A stretch of DNA of 64,000 bases. Source: Deltaproteobacteria bacterium. Lineage in GTDB: Bacteria; Myxococcota; Kuafuiibacteriia; Kuafuiibacteriales; Kuafuiibacteriaceae. Below the pieces are notes generated by a model. It was not told the DNA's origin. It worked only from the letters and a program-made list of their open reading frames with translations, and did not search any database. The stretch lies in contig WYAZ01000135.1 in NCBI GenBank assembly GCA_011526105.1, positions 1-64,000 on the forward strand. Direction: 5' to 3'. The translations under genes and the position numbers were made by a program. Positions 33,914 through 41,285 of the stretch are shown in pieces (the first letter of the stretch is position 1; every line of letters starts with the position of its first letter).

Positions 33914-34219
33914 CTACTTGGGCCAGTTGCTTCGGTGGACCACCACGTTCGCATCCTGCCGGAAGGGGGTGATGAAGAAGGTCTCGGTCTTCTCGTCCTT
34001 CTTCTTCACGATGCGGCACTTCTTGTACTTGCCCCCGCTCGTGTCCTCGGACTCGAAGCGCGTGAAGAAGACCTTGAGCTTGGCCTCTTTTGCGGACGGC
34101 GCGGCAAACAGGGTGCAAGCCGAGGCCAGGGCGGGCGCGGTCACGAGCAGGACCAGGACCAGGCCGGCGAGCATGGTTCGTCTTTGGGCCTCCAGGACTT
34201 GCCACACGGCGCGCACCAT
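33914..34219 (-). CDS. Small exported protein of unknown function
   Basis: 101 residues with a hydrophobic segment (LAGLVLVLLVTAPALASAC) that is either a signal peptide cleaved at ASA or a lipobox ending at SAC. The mature part is basic (KVFFTRFESEDTSGGKYKKCRIVKKKDEKTETFFITPF). ATG 34174 is an alternative start that would give a more typical signal peptide. It lies upstream of the cNMP-kinase gene on the same strand and could share its transcript. Family not recognised. Confidence 0.68.
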   Translation of the reverse strand: MVRAVWQVLEAQRRTMLAGLVLVLLVTAPALASACTLFAAPSAKEAKLKVFFTRFESEDTSGGKYKKCRIVKKKDEKTETFFITPFRQDANVVVHRSNWPK

Positions 34220-34245
34220 CAGAGCCTAACAGGGGCGAGCCGAAC

Positions 34246-34755
34246 ATGCATCAACCTGGAAAGCACTGGAAAATCGTCGCGGCTCTGTCGCTCCTGACCG
34301 GCCTCTCGGCCTCTACTGCGCGCGCGGAGGCCCCCGAGTACCACAACCCTCAGGGTTCGTTTCTCCTCGGACTGTCCGGCGGGGCCTCCTTCTCGCGCAA
34401 CGCGAGTGTCTTCGCGATCGGTGCCAGCACCGGTTACGCTGTGTTTCACGGGGTCGTTCCTGGGGTGCGGGGGGTGGTCTTCTTCGGTGATTACGCGGCG
34501 GGCGAGACGGCGGGAACGCTGCTGCTCACGCCGCCTTTGGGATGGGTCGCGGTCCCTTTCGTCGGCACCGAGGTCGGCTACCGCTGGGAGCCCGCGCTCG
34601 ACGGTCCTCTGCTCGGCGTGGGTGTTGGTTTGTTCGTGGGCCGACCGGATGACTCCGTCAACGTGCAGGCCGGGTGGATGTTCCGTCGCTTCTGGCACGA
34701 CCTCGGCTCAGCCGACATCAGCGGCCCGGTCATCTCTTTGTCGATCCGGTTCTAG
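34246..34755 (+). CDS. Predicted small outer-membrane beta-barrel protein
   Basis: 169 residues with a signal peptide cleaved after STARA. The mature protein is Gly/aromatic-rich with alternating hydrophobic strands (SFLLGLSGGASF, YAVFHGVVPGVRGVVFFGDY, GPLLGVGVGLFVG) and ends in a C-terminal Phe (VISLSIRF), the usual outer-membrane barrel signature. The ATG at 34246 has AGGGG ten bases upstream. Its stop overlaps the convergent gene's stop by 4 bp. Confidence 0.82.
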   Translation: MHQPGKHWKIVAALSLLTGLSASTARAEAPEYHNPQGSFLLGLSGGASFSRNASVFAIGASTGYAVFHGVVPGVRGVVFFGDYAAGETAGTLLLTPPLGWVAVPFVGTEVGYRWEPALDGPLLGVGVGLFVGRPDDSVNVQAGWMFRRFWHDLGSADISGPVISLSIRF

Positions 34756-35576
34756 GGTCGCGTCTTCTGGGTTGCGCCCTGGGCGGCGGGCGGCGGCGAC
34801 GGCGGTGCGGGCGCAGCGCTCGGCTTCCTCTTGGGGGGCGGGATCGAGCCTGCGGTGGGGTACACGTTCGGATAGACGCGGGGATACGGGTTGAAGGGCC
34901 AGTAGCCATTGCCGCCGGCGCGCCACCACTGGTTCTCTCTCGCGCTCTCCGCTTCCTGCCTCGCGCGCTCGGCTTCGGTCTTCGCCTCCGCCGCTTCGCG
35001 CTGCGCCTCGAGCACCGAGCGCTCCATCGAAGCGAGCCGGTCTTCCTTGGCTCGCTCGTCGGCCTGCTGCTTCCTCTCGCCTTCGAGCCTCGCGGCGTCT
35101 TCGGCCTTCATCCACGCCCCTTGATATCGGACGTGTCCGGTGGCCTTCATCCGCTCATCTTCGGTGAGCCAAAGGCCGTCGTGCTTTTCGAAACCCAGCA
35201 TCCTTCGAGCGCCCTCGTGGTTCTCATCGAGCCCGAGGATCTCCTGGCTGATCACGTGCGCCTGGGTGGTCAGCCCCTGCTCGAGTGCCCACTTGGCCAA
35301 GTCGTAGAGTCCGGCGACGTCGTTGAATCGCAGCTTCTGTCTGCGGGTCCGGAGCTCGTCGAGCTTGGTGTGGCTCTTTCGGATCTCTTTGACGGACTCG
35401 CGGTCGAGCGTGAGAGTGCCGACGTCGAGCTCCACGATGACCTGGGTCTTCGTCTCGCGCACGATCCCCTCGATGGTCTCCCCTCCGACCAGGACGACGA
35501 CGTCCGCGCTTGCCACGGGGATTTGTAGAAGACCGACCGTCAGCGCGGCGGCGACGAACATCGACATGCGGGTCAT
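34752..35576 (-). CDS. Exported coiled-coil protein with Pro-rich tail
   Basis: 274 residues with a signal peptide cleaved near ASA (residues about 20-25). The N-terminal half has a small beta domain (ADVVVLVGGETIEGIVRETKTQVIVEL) followed by repeated helical segments. Residues about 150-200 form a charged coiled coil (ARLEGERKQQADERAKEDRL, EAKTEAERARQEAESARE). The tail contains FNPYPRVYPNVYPTAGS and then Pro/Ala-rich sequence. The ATG at 35576 is preferred: GGAGGG lies 7 bases upstream. Role unknown; envelope location likely. Confidence 0.83.
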   Translation of the reverse strand: MTRMSMFVAAALTVGLLQIPVASADVVVLVGGETIEGIVRETKTQVIVELDVGTLTLDRESVKEIRKSHTKLDELRTRRQKLRFNDVAGLYDLAKWALEQGLTTQAHVISQEILGLDENHEGARRMLGFEKHDGLWLTEDERMKATGHVRYQGAWMKAEDAARLEGERKQQADERAKEDRLASMERSVLEAQREAAEAKTEAERARQEAESARENQWWRAGGNGYWPFNPYPRVYPNVYPTAGSIPPPKRKPSAAPAPPSPPPAAQGATQKTRP

Positions 35577-35633
35577 GGGTGCGCCCTCCATCCTTAGAGG
35601 TTTCCGCCAGCGCGGACCCGGGTCAACCTGGGG

Positions 35634-36431
35634 TTACTCCCCGTGAACCCAGGTGCTCTCGAGTTGCACCAGCTCGACGCTCGTTTCGCGGTCGATGAGG
35701 CGGTGCGCAAACCGACCACTTTCGAGGGATTGCGTCTCCGCACTGACCGTCTGACCGAACCTCGACTCCCGACGGAAGACCACGTCCAAATGTCGGAGTT
35801 GCTCGCGTTCCAGGGTCGCGCTCGGCACCGTCTCGAGCGCCCACTCGATGTAGCGCACGTTGTTGACGTGCGCGACGAGGTCGAGATCACTCCGTCGAAC
35901 GCGGAAGTCTTGCCGGAGTTCGGGGGTCTTGGCCGGCGCGAGTTTTCGCCGACTCACGTCGAGCAGCGAGCTCTGCACATTCACCAGTTCGTGTCCGAGG
36001 GCGGTGGCCCAGGTGGGCAGCCGCGCCAACGCGCGTTTCTCCAGATCGACCATCACCCACTGGCTCGAGGCCCGGGCCACGGGCCGTCCCTGTTCGTCCA
36101 CGACCTCCCAGTCTCGGCTCGCGGTCACGCGATCGAAGCCGGTGGGCCAGGTTCGAACACAGAGCGAAGCGCCGGTGCGCGGGTACGAATCGACCTCGAG
36201 CCCAAGTCGGTGCAGCACCCAGGCCAGCTTCTCCTCCGCCAGACGCGCCATCGAGACGCCGAGCTTTGTGGCGTGTTGATCCGCTGCTTCTTGCAGGAAC
36301 TGGCAGAGCGCTCTTATCGACAAGCGCTCCGAAGCGTCGACCTCGTAGGAATACAAGAGGAACGACACCTCGTGAACGCGGGACACGGGGCATGGGTATG
36401 CGCTCGCCGGGTTCCGGTCAACGAGCGTCAT
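35634..36431 (-). CDS. Acyl-ACP thioesterase (twin hotdog)
   Basis: 265-residue FatA/FatB-like protein with two hotdog halves, releasing fatty acids from acyl-ACP or acting on a related thioester. The first half has FLLYSYEVDASERLSIRALCQFLQEAADQHA; the second has DLDLVAHVNNVRYIEWALE, equivalent to the D-x-N-x-HVNN signature of plant and bacterial acyl-ACP thioesterases. The ATG at 36431 pairs with the divergent helicase start in the palindrome CATG; an in-frame GTG a few codons later is possible. Substrate chain length cannot be inferred. Confidence 0.88.
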   Translation of the reverse strand: MTLVDRNPASAYPCPVSRVHEVSFLLYSYEVDASERLSIRALCQFLQEAADQHATKLGVSMARLAEEKLAWVLHRLGLEVDSYPRTGASLCVRTWPTGFDRVTASRDWEVVDEQGRPVARASSQWVMVDLEKRALARLPTWATALGHELVNVQSSLLDVSRRKLAPAKTPELRQDFRVRRSDLDLVAHVNNVRYIEWALETVPSATLEREQLRHLDVVFRRESRFGQTVSAETQSLESGRFAHRLIDRETSVELVQLESTWVHGE

Positions 36432-38625
36432 GCCCCCGAGCTGGACCGGAGATCTCCTTGACTTCGTGAACGATGCGCATGACGCCAGGGGACCGGTGCT
36501 CGATCTGTCGACCCTGAACCGCGAACAGACCGAAGCGGTGCTCCACACCGAAGGTCCGATGCTCGTCCTGGCCGGCGCCGGTAGCGGCAAGACCCGCGTC
36601 ATCACTTTTCGTCTCGCGAACCTCATCCGGCACGGCGTCTCACCGACCAACATCCTCTGCGTCACGTTCACCAACAAGGCGGCCTTCGAGATGCGCACCA
36701 GGGCGCGCGATCTGGTGGGCCGCACGCTCAAGGGCGCGACGATGTCGACCTTCCATGCGCTCGGCGCAAGGATCCTGCGTGACATGCCCGAGAAGGTGGG
36801 GCTTCGTCCCGGCTTCACCATCTCCGACGGGGCCGAGCAGATCGGCACGGTCCGGCGGATCATCCGCGACCTGTCGATCTACGACCGCCGCTTCGACGCT
36901 GAGCGAGTCATGAGCCTCATCTCCAAGGCCAAGAACGCCGGATGGGCCCCTGAGGTGCTGCGCGAGAGAGGTGGCTTCGGCACCTCCGACGACGCGGATG
37001 AGGACTACATCATCTGCGCCATCGAATCCTACGAGCGTTACCAAGAGAGCTTGCGCATTCAGAACGTCATCGACTTCGACGACCTCCTGCTGCTCACGCA
37101 GCGTTTGCTCGAGACCGACGGCGAAGTGAGAGAGCGGCTTCAAGCCCGATGGCACTACCTCATGATCGATGAGTACCAAGACACCAACGGGGCTCAGTTC
37201 TCGCTGATGGAGATCCTCGCCGGTGAGCGCCGCAACCTCTGCGTCGTGGGCGACGACGACCAGTCCATCTACGGCTGGCGCGGCGCCGACCTAGGCAACA
37301 TCCTCCGGTTTCACCACGACTTCTCCGGTGCCAAGATCGTGAAGCTCGAGACCAACTACCGTTCCACCGGTTGCATCCTCCAGCTCGCCAACGCGGTCAT
37401 CCACGAGAACAAGGGTCGCCACGAGAAGACCATGCGAGCGCATGCCGGGCCGGGCGACCCCGTGCGGCTGGTATCGGTGGAAGACGAGGACGCGGAAGCA
37501 GAGCTCGTGGCGCGAGAGGTCTTCGGCCTCGAATCCAAGAACGTCCCCCCGAAGGAGATCGCGGTGCTATTTCGGTCGAACGTCCAGTCGCGCGCGCTCG
37601 AGCTGGCGTTCCGCACCATGGGCATCAAGTATCGGGTCTCGGGTGGTCAGGATCTCTTCGACAAGAAGGAGGTGAAAGACTTCACCGCCTATCTTCGGCT
37701 GCTCGACAATCCGGACGACGAGCAGTCCCTTCGCCGCATCATCAACTTTCCCGCGCGCGGCATCGGGGCGACCACCGTCGATCGCGCGGAGGCCTTCGCC
37801 CAAGCCCACAAGCTCTCGCTCTACGAGGCCCTCCACCGGATCGACGAGGTCGAGGGCGTCGCGGCCAAAGCCCAAGACGCGGTGATGTTGTTCGTGGCCA
37901 TGATCGACGAGCTTCGAAAAGGCGCGTCGCGTCGCAAAGTGAGCACGACCGCCCGAAAGCTGCTCGAAGACACCAAGCTGCTCGAGGTCCTTCACGAGTC
38001 GAGCGACAATCCGCAGAGCGCGAGCCGTCGCGTCGACAACGTCAAGGAGCTGGTCCGTCAGATCGAACGCTACGAGGCTCGCGTCCGAAGGAAGCGCGAG
38101 AAGGCCGAAGGGCCCACCGCCGCCGATGCCGAGGGCCTCGAAGCGGAGGAGCTCTTCGCCGACTTCGAGACCGAGGCCACGCTCTCGGGCTTCTTGTCCG
38201 AGATGGCGCTCGGCACCCGCGAAGATGGTACCTCGAAGGAAGACCGCGACGACCAAGTGGTGCTCTCGACGATTCACGCATCCAAGGGCCTCGAGTGGTC
38301 GCACGTCTTTCTCGTGGGCTGTGAGGAGGAGTTCTTGCCTCACAAGAAGAACATCGACGTGGGGAGCGAGGTCGAAGAGGAGCGCCGCCTCATGTACGTG
38401 GCGATCACCCGAGCGCGCTCCGAGCTCACCTTGAGTTGGGCTCGAAACCGCACCAAGTACGGACAGATCGTCCCGCGTGCGCGTTCGCGTTTCCTCGACA
38501 AGCTGCCCGAGGACGCGGTGTCGGTCTTCGAGGACGGGGTCGCGGTGGCGCGCACCGACGAGGAGCGTGATGCCATCGCGCGGCAGTACATGGCGGACAT
38601 CCGCAGCAAGTTGGGCCTGGCGTGA
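36430..38625 (+). CDS. UvrD/Rep-family ATP-dependent DNA helicase
   Basis: 731-residue superfamily I 3'-5' helicase. Motifs in order: Q-motif LNREQTEAV, Walker A LAGAGSGKTRVITFR, Ia VTFTNKAAFEMR, II MIDEYQDTN, III VVGDDDQSIYGWRGA, IV ETNYRST, V STIHASKGLEWSHVFLVGCEEEFLPH and VI EEERRLMYVAITRARSEL. The shorter length and the GYGADLGNI-type spacing are closer to Rep than to UvrD, but the choice is not certain. An in-frame GTG at 36496 would give a start nearer the Q-motif. The downstream small gene starts inside its stop (GTGA). Confidence 0.94.
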   Translation: MPPSWTGDLLDFVNDAHDARGPVLDLSTLNREQTEAVLHTEGPMLVLAGAGSGKTRVITFRLANLIRHGVSPTNILCVTFTNKAAFEMRTRARDLVGRTLKGATMSTFHALGARILRDMPEKVGLRPGFTISDGAEQIGTVRRIIRDLSIYDRRFDAERVMSLISKAKNAGWAPEVLRERGGFGTSDDADEDYIICAIESYERYQESLRIQNVIDFDDLLLLTQRLLETDGEVRERLQARWHYLMIDEYQDTNGAQFSLMEILAGERRNLCVVGDDDQSIYGWRGADLGNILRFHHDFSGAKIVKLETNYRSTGCILQLANAVIHENKGRHEKTMRAHAGPGDPVRLVSVEDEDAEAELVAREVFGLESKNVPPKEIAVLFRSNVQSRALELAFRTMGIKYRVSGGQDLFDKKEVKDFTAYLRLLDNPDDEQSLRRIINFPARGIGATTVDRAEAFAQAHKLSLYEALHRIDEVEGVAAKAQDAVMLFVAMIDELRKGASRRKVSTTARKLLEDTKLLEVLHESSDNPQSASRRVDNVKELVRQIERYEARVRRKREKAEGPTAADAEGLEAEELFADFETEATLSGFLSEMALGTREDGTSKEDRDDQVVLSTIHASKGLEWSHVFLVGCEEEFLPHKKNIDVGSEVEEERRLMYVAITRARSELTLSWARNRTKYGQIVPRARSRFLDKLPEDAVSVFEDGVAVARTDEERDAIARQYMADIRSKLGLA

Positions 38626-38972
38626 ACCCAGAGATCGGTCGCTACCTCGAGGGTCGACTCCTCGTGACGCAGAACTTGATCAAGACGGTGTACGACTACG
38701 CGCTGGGGCAGGGGAAGGACGTGGTTGCAGAGGTCCAAGGGCGGGAGCTCGTCTTTCACGCCGACGAGCCGAATGGGCCAGGATTTCTGCGCGTCCTGCC
38801 GGCGGAACTCTGGCTCACGCTTTCTTTTCCGCGCGGGGGAGAGATCCCGGATCCGCTGAAGCGGCTGAAAGGGCCGAGGGGCGCGCGTCTACATACGCTG
38901 GTGCGCGATAGCTCGGAGCTCGACCTCTATCTTCGTCGGATGATCGACGCCGCATATGCCCAGGAGGGTTGA
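38622..38972 (+). CDS. Small conserved-looking protein of unknown function
   Basis: 116 residues, GTG start overlapping the helicase stop by 4 bp. It is compact and soluble: an N-terminal helix (RYLEGRLLVTQNLIKTVYDYALGQG), strands (VVAEVQGRELVFHAD, FLRVLPAELWLTLSFPRGG) and a C-terminal helix (LDLYLRRMIDAAYA). The layout resembles DUF5655-like small proteins but I cannot confirm that. Translational coupling to a helicase suggests co-expression only. Confidence 0.75.
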   Translation: MNPEIGRYLEGRLLVTQNLIKTVYDYALGQGKDVVAEVQGRELVFHADEPNGPGFLRVLPAELWLTLSFPRGGEIPDPLKRLKGPRGARLHTLVRDSSELDLYLRRMIDAAYAQEG

Positions 38973-39044
38973 GCGGTCTTTCGCCGTGCTGGAGACTCGG
39001 CCGATGCTTCGGCTCGTCTCGATCGTTCGCCGGCGCGAGCGCGC

Positions 39045-39518
39045 TCAGTCGGCGGGCTGAAAGCCGTCGACCATCAGTCGGGGAGGGCGGTTCCGCTCGA
39101 GCATCCCCTCCACCACGTACTCTTTGCCGAGCTCGAAGGGGTAGCACGCGATCTCGTTCAGCGGACCGCGGCAGCGGATGGCTTTGTAGTCGTGTGATCC
39201 GCCGAGGATCATCGGCCAGTCCTGGGGGGGCTCGTCGGTCGCGGTGGAGGTCGTCGTGGTCTCCACCGGCGGAAGGCCGAGATCAACGACGTAGGGGCCA
39301 TTACAGAACTGGCAGTCTTTGCAGTAGGTCTTCCAGTCTTCTGGCGACTCACCCACGCGACAGCGCGCGCCCGAGCGCAGCTTCGCCTTCATGCGCACCC
39401 GCTTCCCGAGGTAGTGATCGAGGTTCGCGATGACCTCTTCCGCGGGGATCGGTTTGTCCTTACAAGCGCTCAGCGTGAGCATGCCCAAAAGGGCCAGTCC
39501 CAGGGCTCCACGAATCAT
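39045..39518 (-). CDS. Predicted lipoprotein with Cys-rich core
   Basis: 157-residue lipoprotein; signal ends at LSAC (Cys19). A central CKDCQFCNGPYVVDL segment holds a CxxC pair, and further Cys residues (ARCRV, TYCK, IRCRG, IACYP) make it unusually Cys-rich for its size. It opens with a segment reminiscent of OB-fold lipoproteins (EVIANLDHYLGKRVRMKAKLRSG). It overlaps the upstream CBM9-like gene by 4 bp (ATGA) and so probably acts with it. Confidence 0.83.
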   Translation of the reverse strand: MIRGALGLALLGMLTLSACKDKPIPAEEVIANLDHYLGKRVRMKAKLRSGARCRVGESPEDWKTYCKDCQFCNGPYVVDLGLPPVETTTTSTATDEPPQDWPMILGGSHDYKAIRCRGPLNEIACYPFELGKEYVVEGMLERNRPPRLMVDGFQPAD

Positions 39519-40759
39519 GGCGTTGCCTCCTCCGCGCCGAAGGTCACTCGGCCGAAGCGTTCGATGTTGTGAAAGTCACCCACGCGCGGCGGGGACCACG
39601 CGGTGTACTCGCCGCGAAGCTCTCCGTCCACGCGGTGTTTCTCGATCCTGAAGGCGTTCATCCGCCACTCATCGCCCGCCTTCGGCGGTGCGTCGACGAA
39701 GCGAAGGCTCTTCCACGGCACGACCCACTCGCTCACCCATCCACGATCCTGGTCGTCGTGGTTGTTGAGGGTGCCATCGAGCTGGGTGCCGACCACCTGA
39801 GCCGCGTCGAAGGTCTTATCCATGCCCTGACGCCGGCCGGTGAAGGAAGCGTCGAAGATGATGCCCTTCGGGGAGGCTTGTAGCTCGACGTAGGGCCCGG
39901 TGTCGGGCGCGCGGACCTTCGGCATCAAGAAGAGCTCGACGGTCTCATGGTCGTAAATGGGATCGTCGCGCTTCTCATAGGGACAGGAGATGTCCGCGTC
40001 GACCGACTCGAAGGCGACGTACAGGTTCTCGTCATCGTAGAGGAGCCTGAGCTTCGTGGGAAAACGCGTTTCGATCCCTCGGCCCATCGTGTCCGAGAAC
40101 GTCAGGACCGGCGCTTTGTCCCAGGCTGGTTCATCCAGAATGCCGTCGGGCTTCGGCGGTTCCCGGGTGCGAGAGATCTGGGTGCTCGGCAGGTCATCGG
40201 CGGCGCCCCCCCCACTCAGTAGGAGGCGACCGGCTCGAATCCGATCTTGGCCGTCGCTCTTTCCCGGGGTGGTCTCGACGGTGAGACGCTGATCTTGGGC
40301 CGAGAGGCCCACAAAGAGCTCGATGCTCGAACCCTGCACGTCCTTCGGGATCCGGACCTTGTGGGGATCGGCCCAGATCTCTCCCTTCTGCCAGCGACTG
40401 GTGGGGACTCGTCCGAGGACGGGAGGGTGATCGCCGGAGAGCGCTTCTGCCCCCGAGGCGCTCCGTCCATCGACGAACACCTGGTACTCGCCGCGGAACG
40501 CATGCTCGACCTCGAAGTAGTGACGAAGCTCCACCGCATCTCCGGGTCGGTAGGGACCGGCCGGCTGGGCGTCGAAGCCGAGGTAGCGGGCCGAGCCCGA
40601 GCCCTCTCGCTCGAGCAAGCGAGCGTTTGACGGCTGCGTGGGTCTTGGGGCCACCGACAGCCGAAGGGTGGCGACGGTCGGGTCTTTGGAAGCATCACCC
40701 GCGCCCTTCGTGCAGCCCGCTGCGAGCACCAGGATGACTCCATAGTATGGGGGCCTCAT
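39515..40759 (-). CDS. Lipoprotein with CBM9-like C-terminal domain
   Basis: 414-residue lipoprotein; lipobox LAAGC (Cys16) after a short signal MRPPYYGVILVLA. The N-terminal half is a beta domain (GDAVELRHYFEVEHAFRGEYQVFVDG). The C-terminal half matches carbohydrate-binding family 9-like domains: PDGILDEPAWDKAPVLTF, LRLLYDDENLYVAFESVDADI, DPIYDHETVELFLMP, WVVPWKSLRF and the closing FHNIERFGRVTFG. Such domains bind glycans or haem-like ligands. The start is taken from the signal peptide; no clear ribosome-binding site precedes it. It overlaps the next lipoprotein gene by 4 bp. Confidence 0.84.
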   Translation of the reverse strand: MRPPYYGVILVLAAGCTKGAGDASKDPTVATLRLSVAPRPTQPSNARLLEREGSGSARYLGFDAQPAGPYRPGDAVELRHYFEVEHAFRGEYQVFVDGRSASGAEALSGDHPPVLGRVPTSRWQKGEIWADPHKVRIPKDVQGSSIELFVGLSAQDQRLTVETTPGKSDGQDRIRAGRLLLSGGGAADDLPSTQISRTREPPKPDGILDEPAWDKAPVLTFSDTMGRGIETRFPTKLRLLYDDENLYVAFESVDADISCPYEKRDDPIYDHETVELFLMPKVRAPDTGPYVELQASPKGIIFDASFTGRRQGMDKTFDAAQVVGTQLDGTLNNHDDQDRGWVSEWVVPWKSLRFVDAPPKAGDEWRMNAFRIEKHRVDGELRGEYTAWSPPRVGDFHNIERFGRVTFGAEEATP

Positions 40760-41107
40760 GCGGCGAGGGGGATACCACAGATCTGATCGGTCGTCCGGCT
40801 GACGACATGTGGGTAACCATCTCCCATGATGCCCCCGTGCTCGAGGACCAAATCGGCCGTTACTTCGCTGACGATCGACCCCGAATGAGTAGCAGTCCAA
40901 CGGACATCAGCGACTCGCTCAGCCAATTCCCGACTCCTCTTGCACCCGCGGGACTTGGTACGGATGGTGCTCCACGTCACCAGGGCCCGTCCCGTTTGCT
41001 GACGGTGCTCGAGGTAAGTGCTTGAGGACCATGAGAGATTGGACACCACCCCGCAGCGAGCCCTCGAGGGGTTATGACAGGGTAAACGAAGGCAGTCCGA
41101 GGGTTGC

Positions 41108-41125
41108 CCGAGATCCGGATTTCGG
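41108..41125. promoter_or_regulatory. Operator-like near-palindrome 1
   Basis: CCGAGATCC / GGATTTCGG, 16 of 18 positions symmetric, 160 bases upstream of the first metalloprotease start. A regulator binding as a dimer is the simplest reading, but no cognate gene is adjacent. Confidence 0.4.
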
Positions 41126-41134
41126 TCCGGGTCG

Positions 41135-41152
41135 GTCAACACGCGAGTTGAC
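41135..41152. promoter_or_regulatory. Operator-like near-palindrome 2
   Basis: GTCAAC-A-CGCG-A-GTTGAC, symmetric except for the A/A pair; centre 27 bp from the preceding palindrome. It overlaps a perfect TTGACA hexamer (41148-41153), so binding could block a promoter there. Confidence 0.42.
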
Positions 41153-41285
41153 ACATTTCATCCAGAAGCGCACCAAAACGCACCCCAATCCGTTCGTCCC
41201 CTTAGAGGGGGACAACCGCAAGGCACATAACGCGCCGGCGGGGGATGAGGCCGAGACGATGACGAAGATCAGTGGAGGACACCGA

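Larger units (their letters stand above)
40760..41285. other. 526-bp gap upstream of the metalloprotease pair
   Basis: The only gene-free stretch longer than 300 bases. It looks less GC-rich than its neighbours. Open frames exist on both strands (plus 40747-41025, minus 40756-41154) but neither has a recognisable start signal, domain or signal peptide. It contains a 10-bp palindrome CCCTCGAGGG (41061-41070), two 18-bp near-palindromes (41108-41125, 41135-41152), a TTGACA at 41148-41153 without a matching -10, and a GTCCCC/GGGGAC hairpin (41196-41213). Confidence 0.6.

Noticed and set aside
40756-41154. 132-codon minus-strand frame in the long gap
   Set aside because: No ribosome-binding site, domain or conserved-looking motif; kept only as part of the gap description. 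It could be a decayed gene, which a protein search would settle.
41148-41176. TTGACA as a full promoter for the metalloproteases
   Set aside because: No acceptable -10 at 16-19 bp; listed only as overlapping the palindrome.
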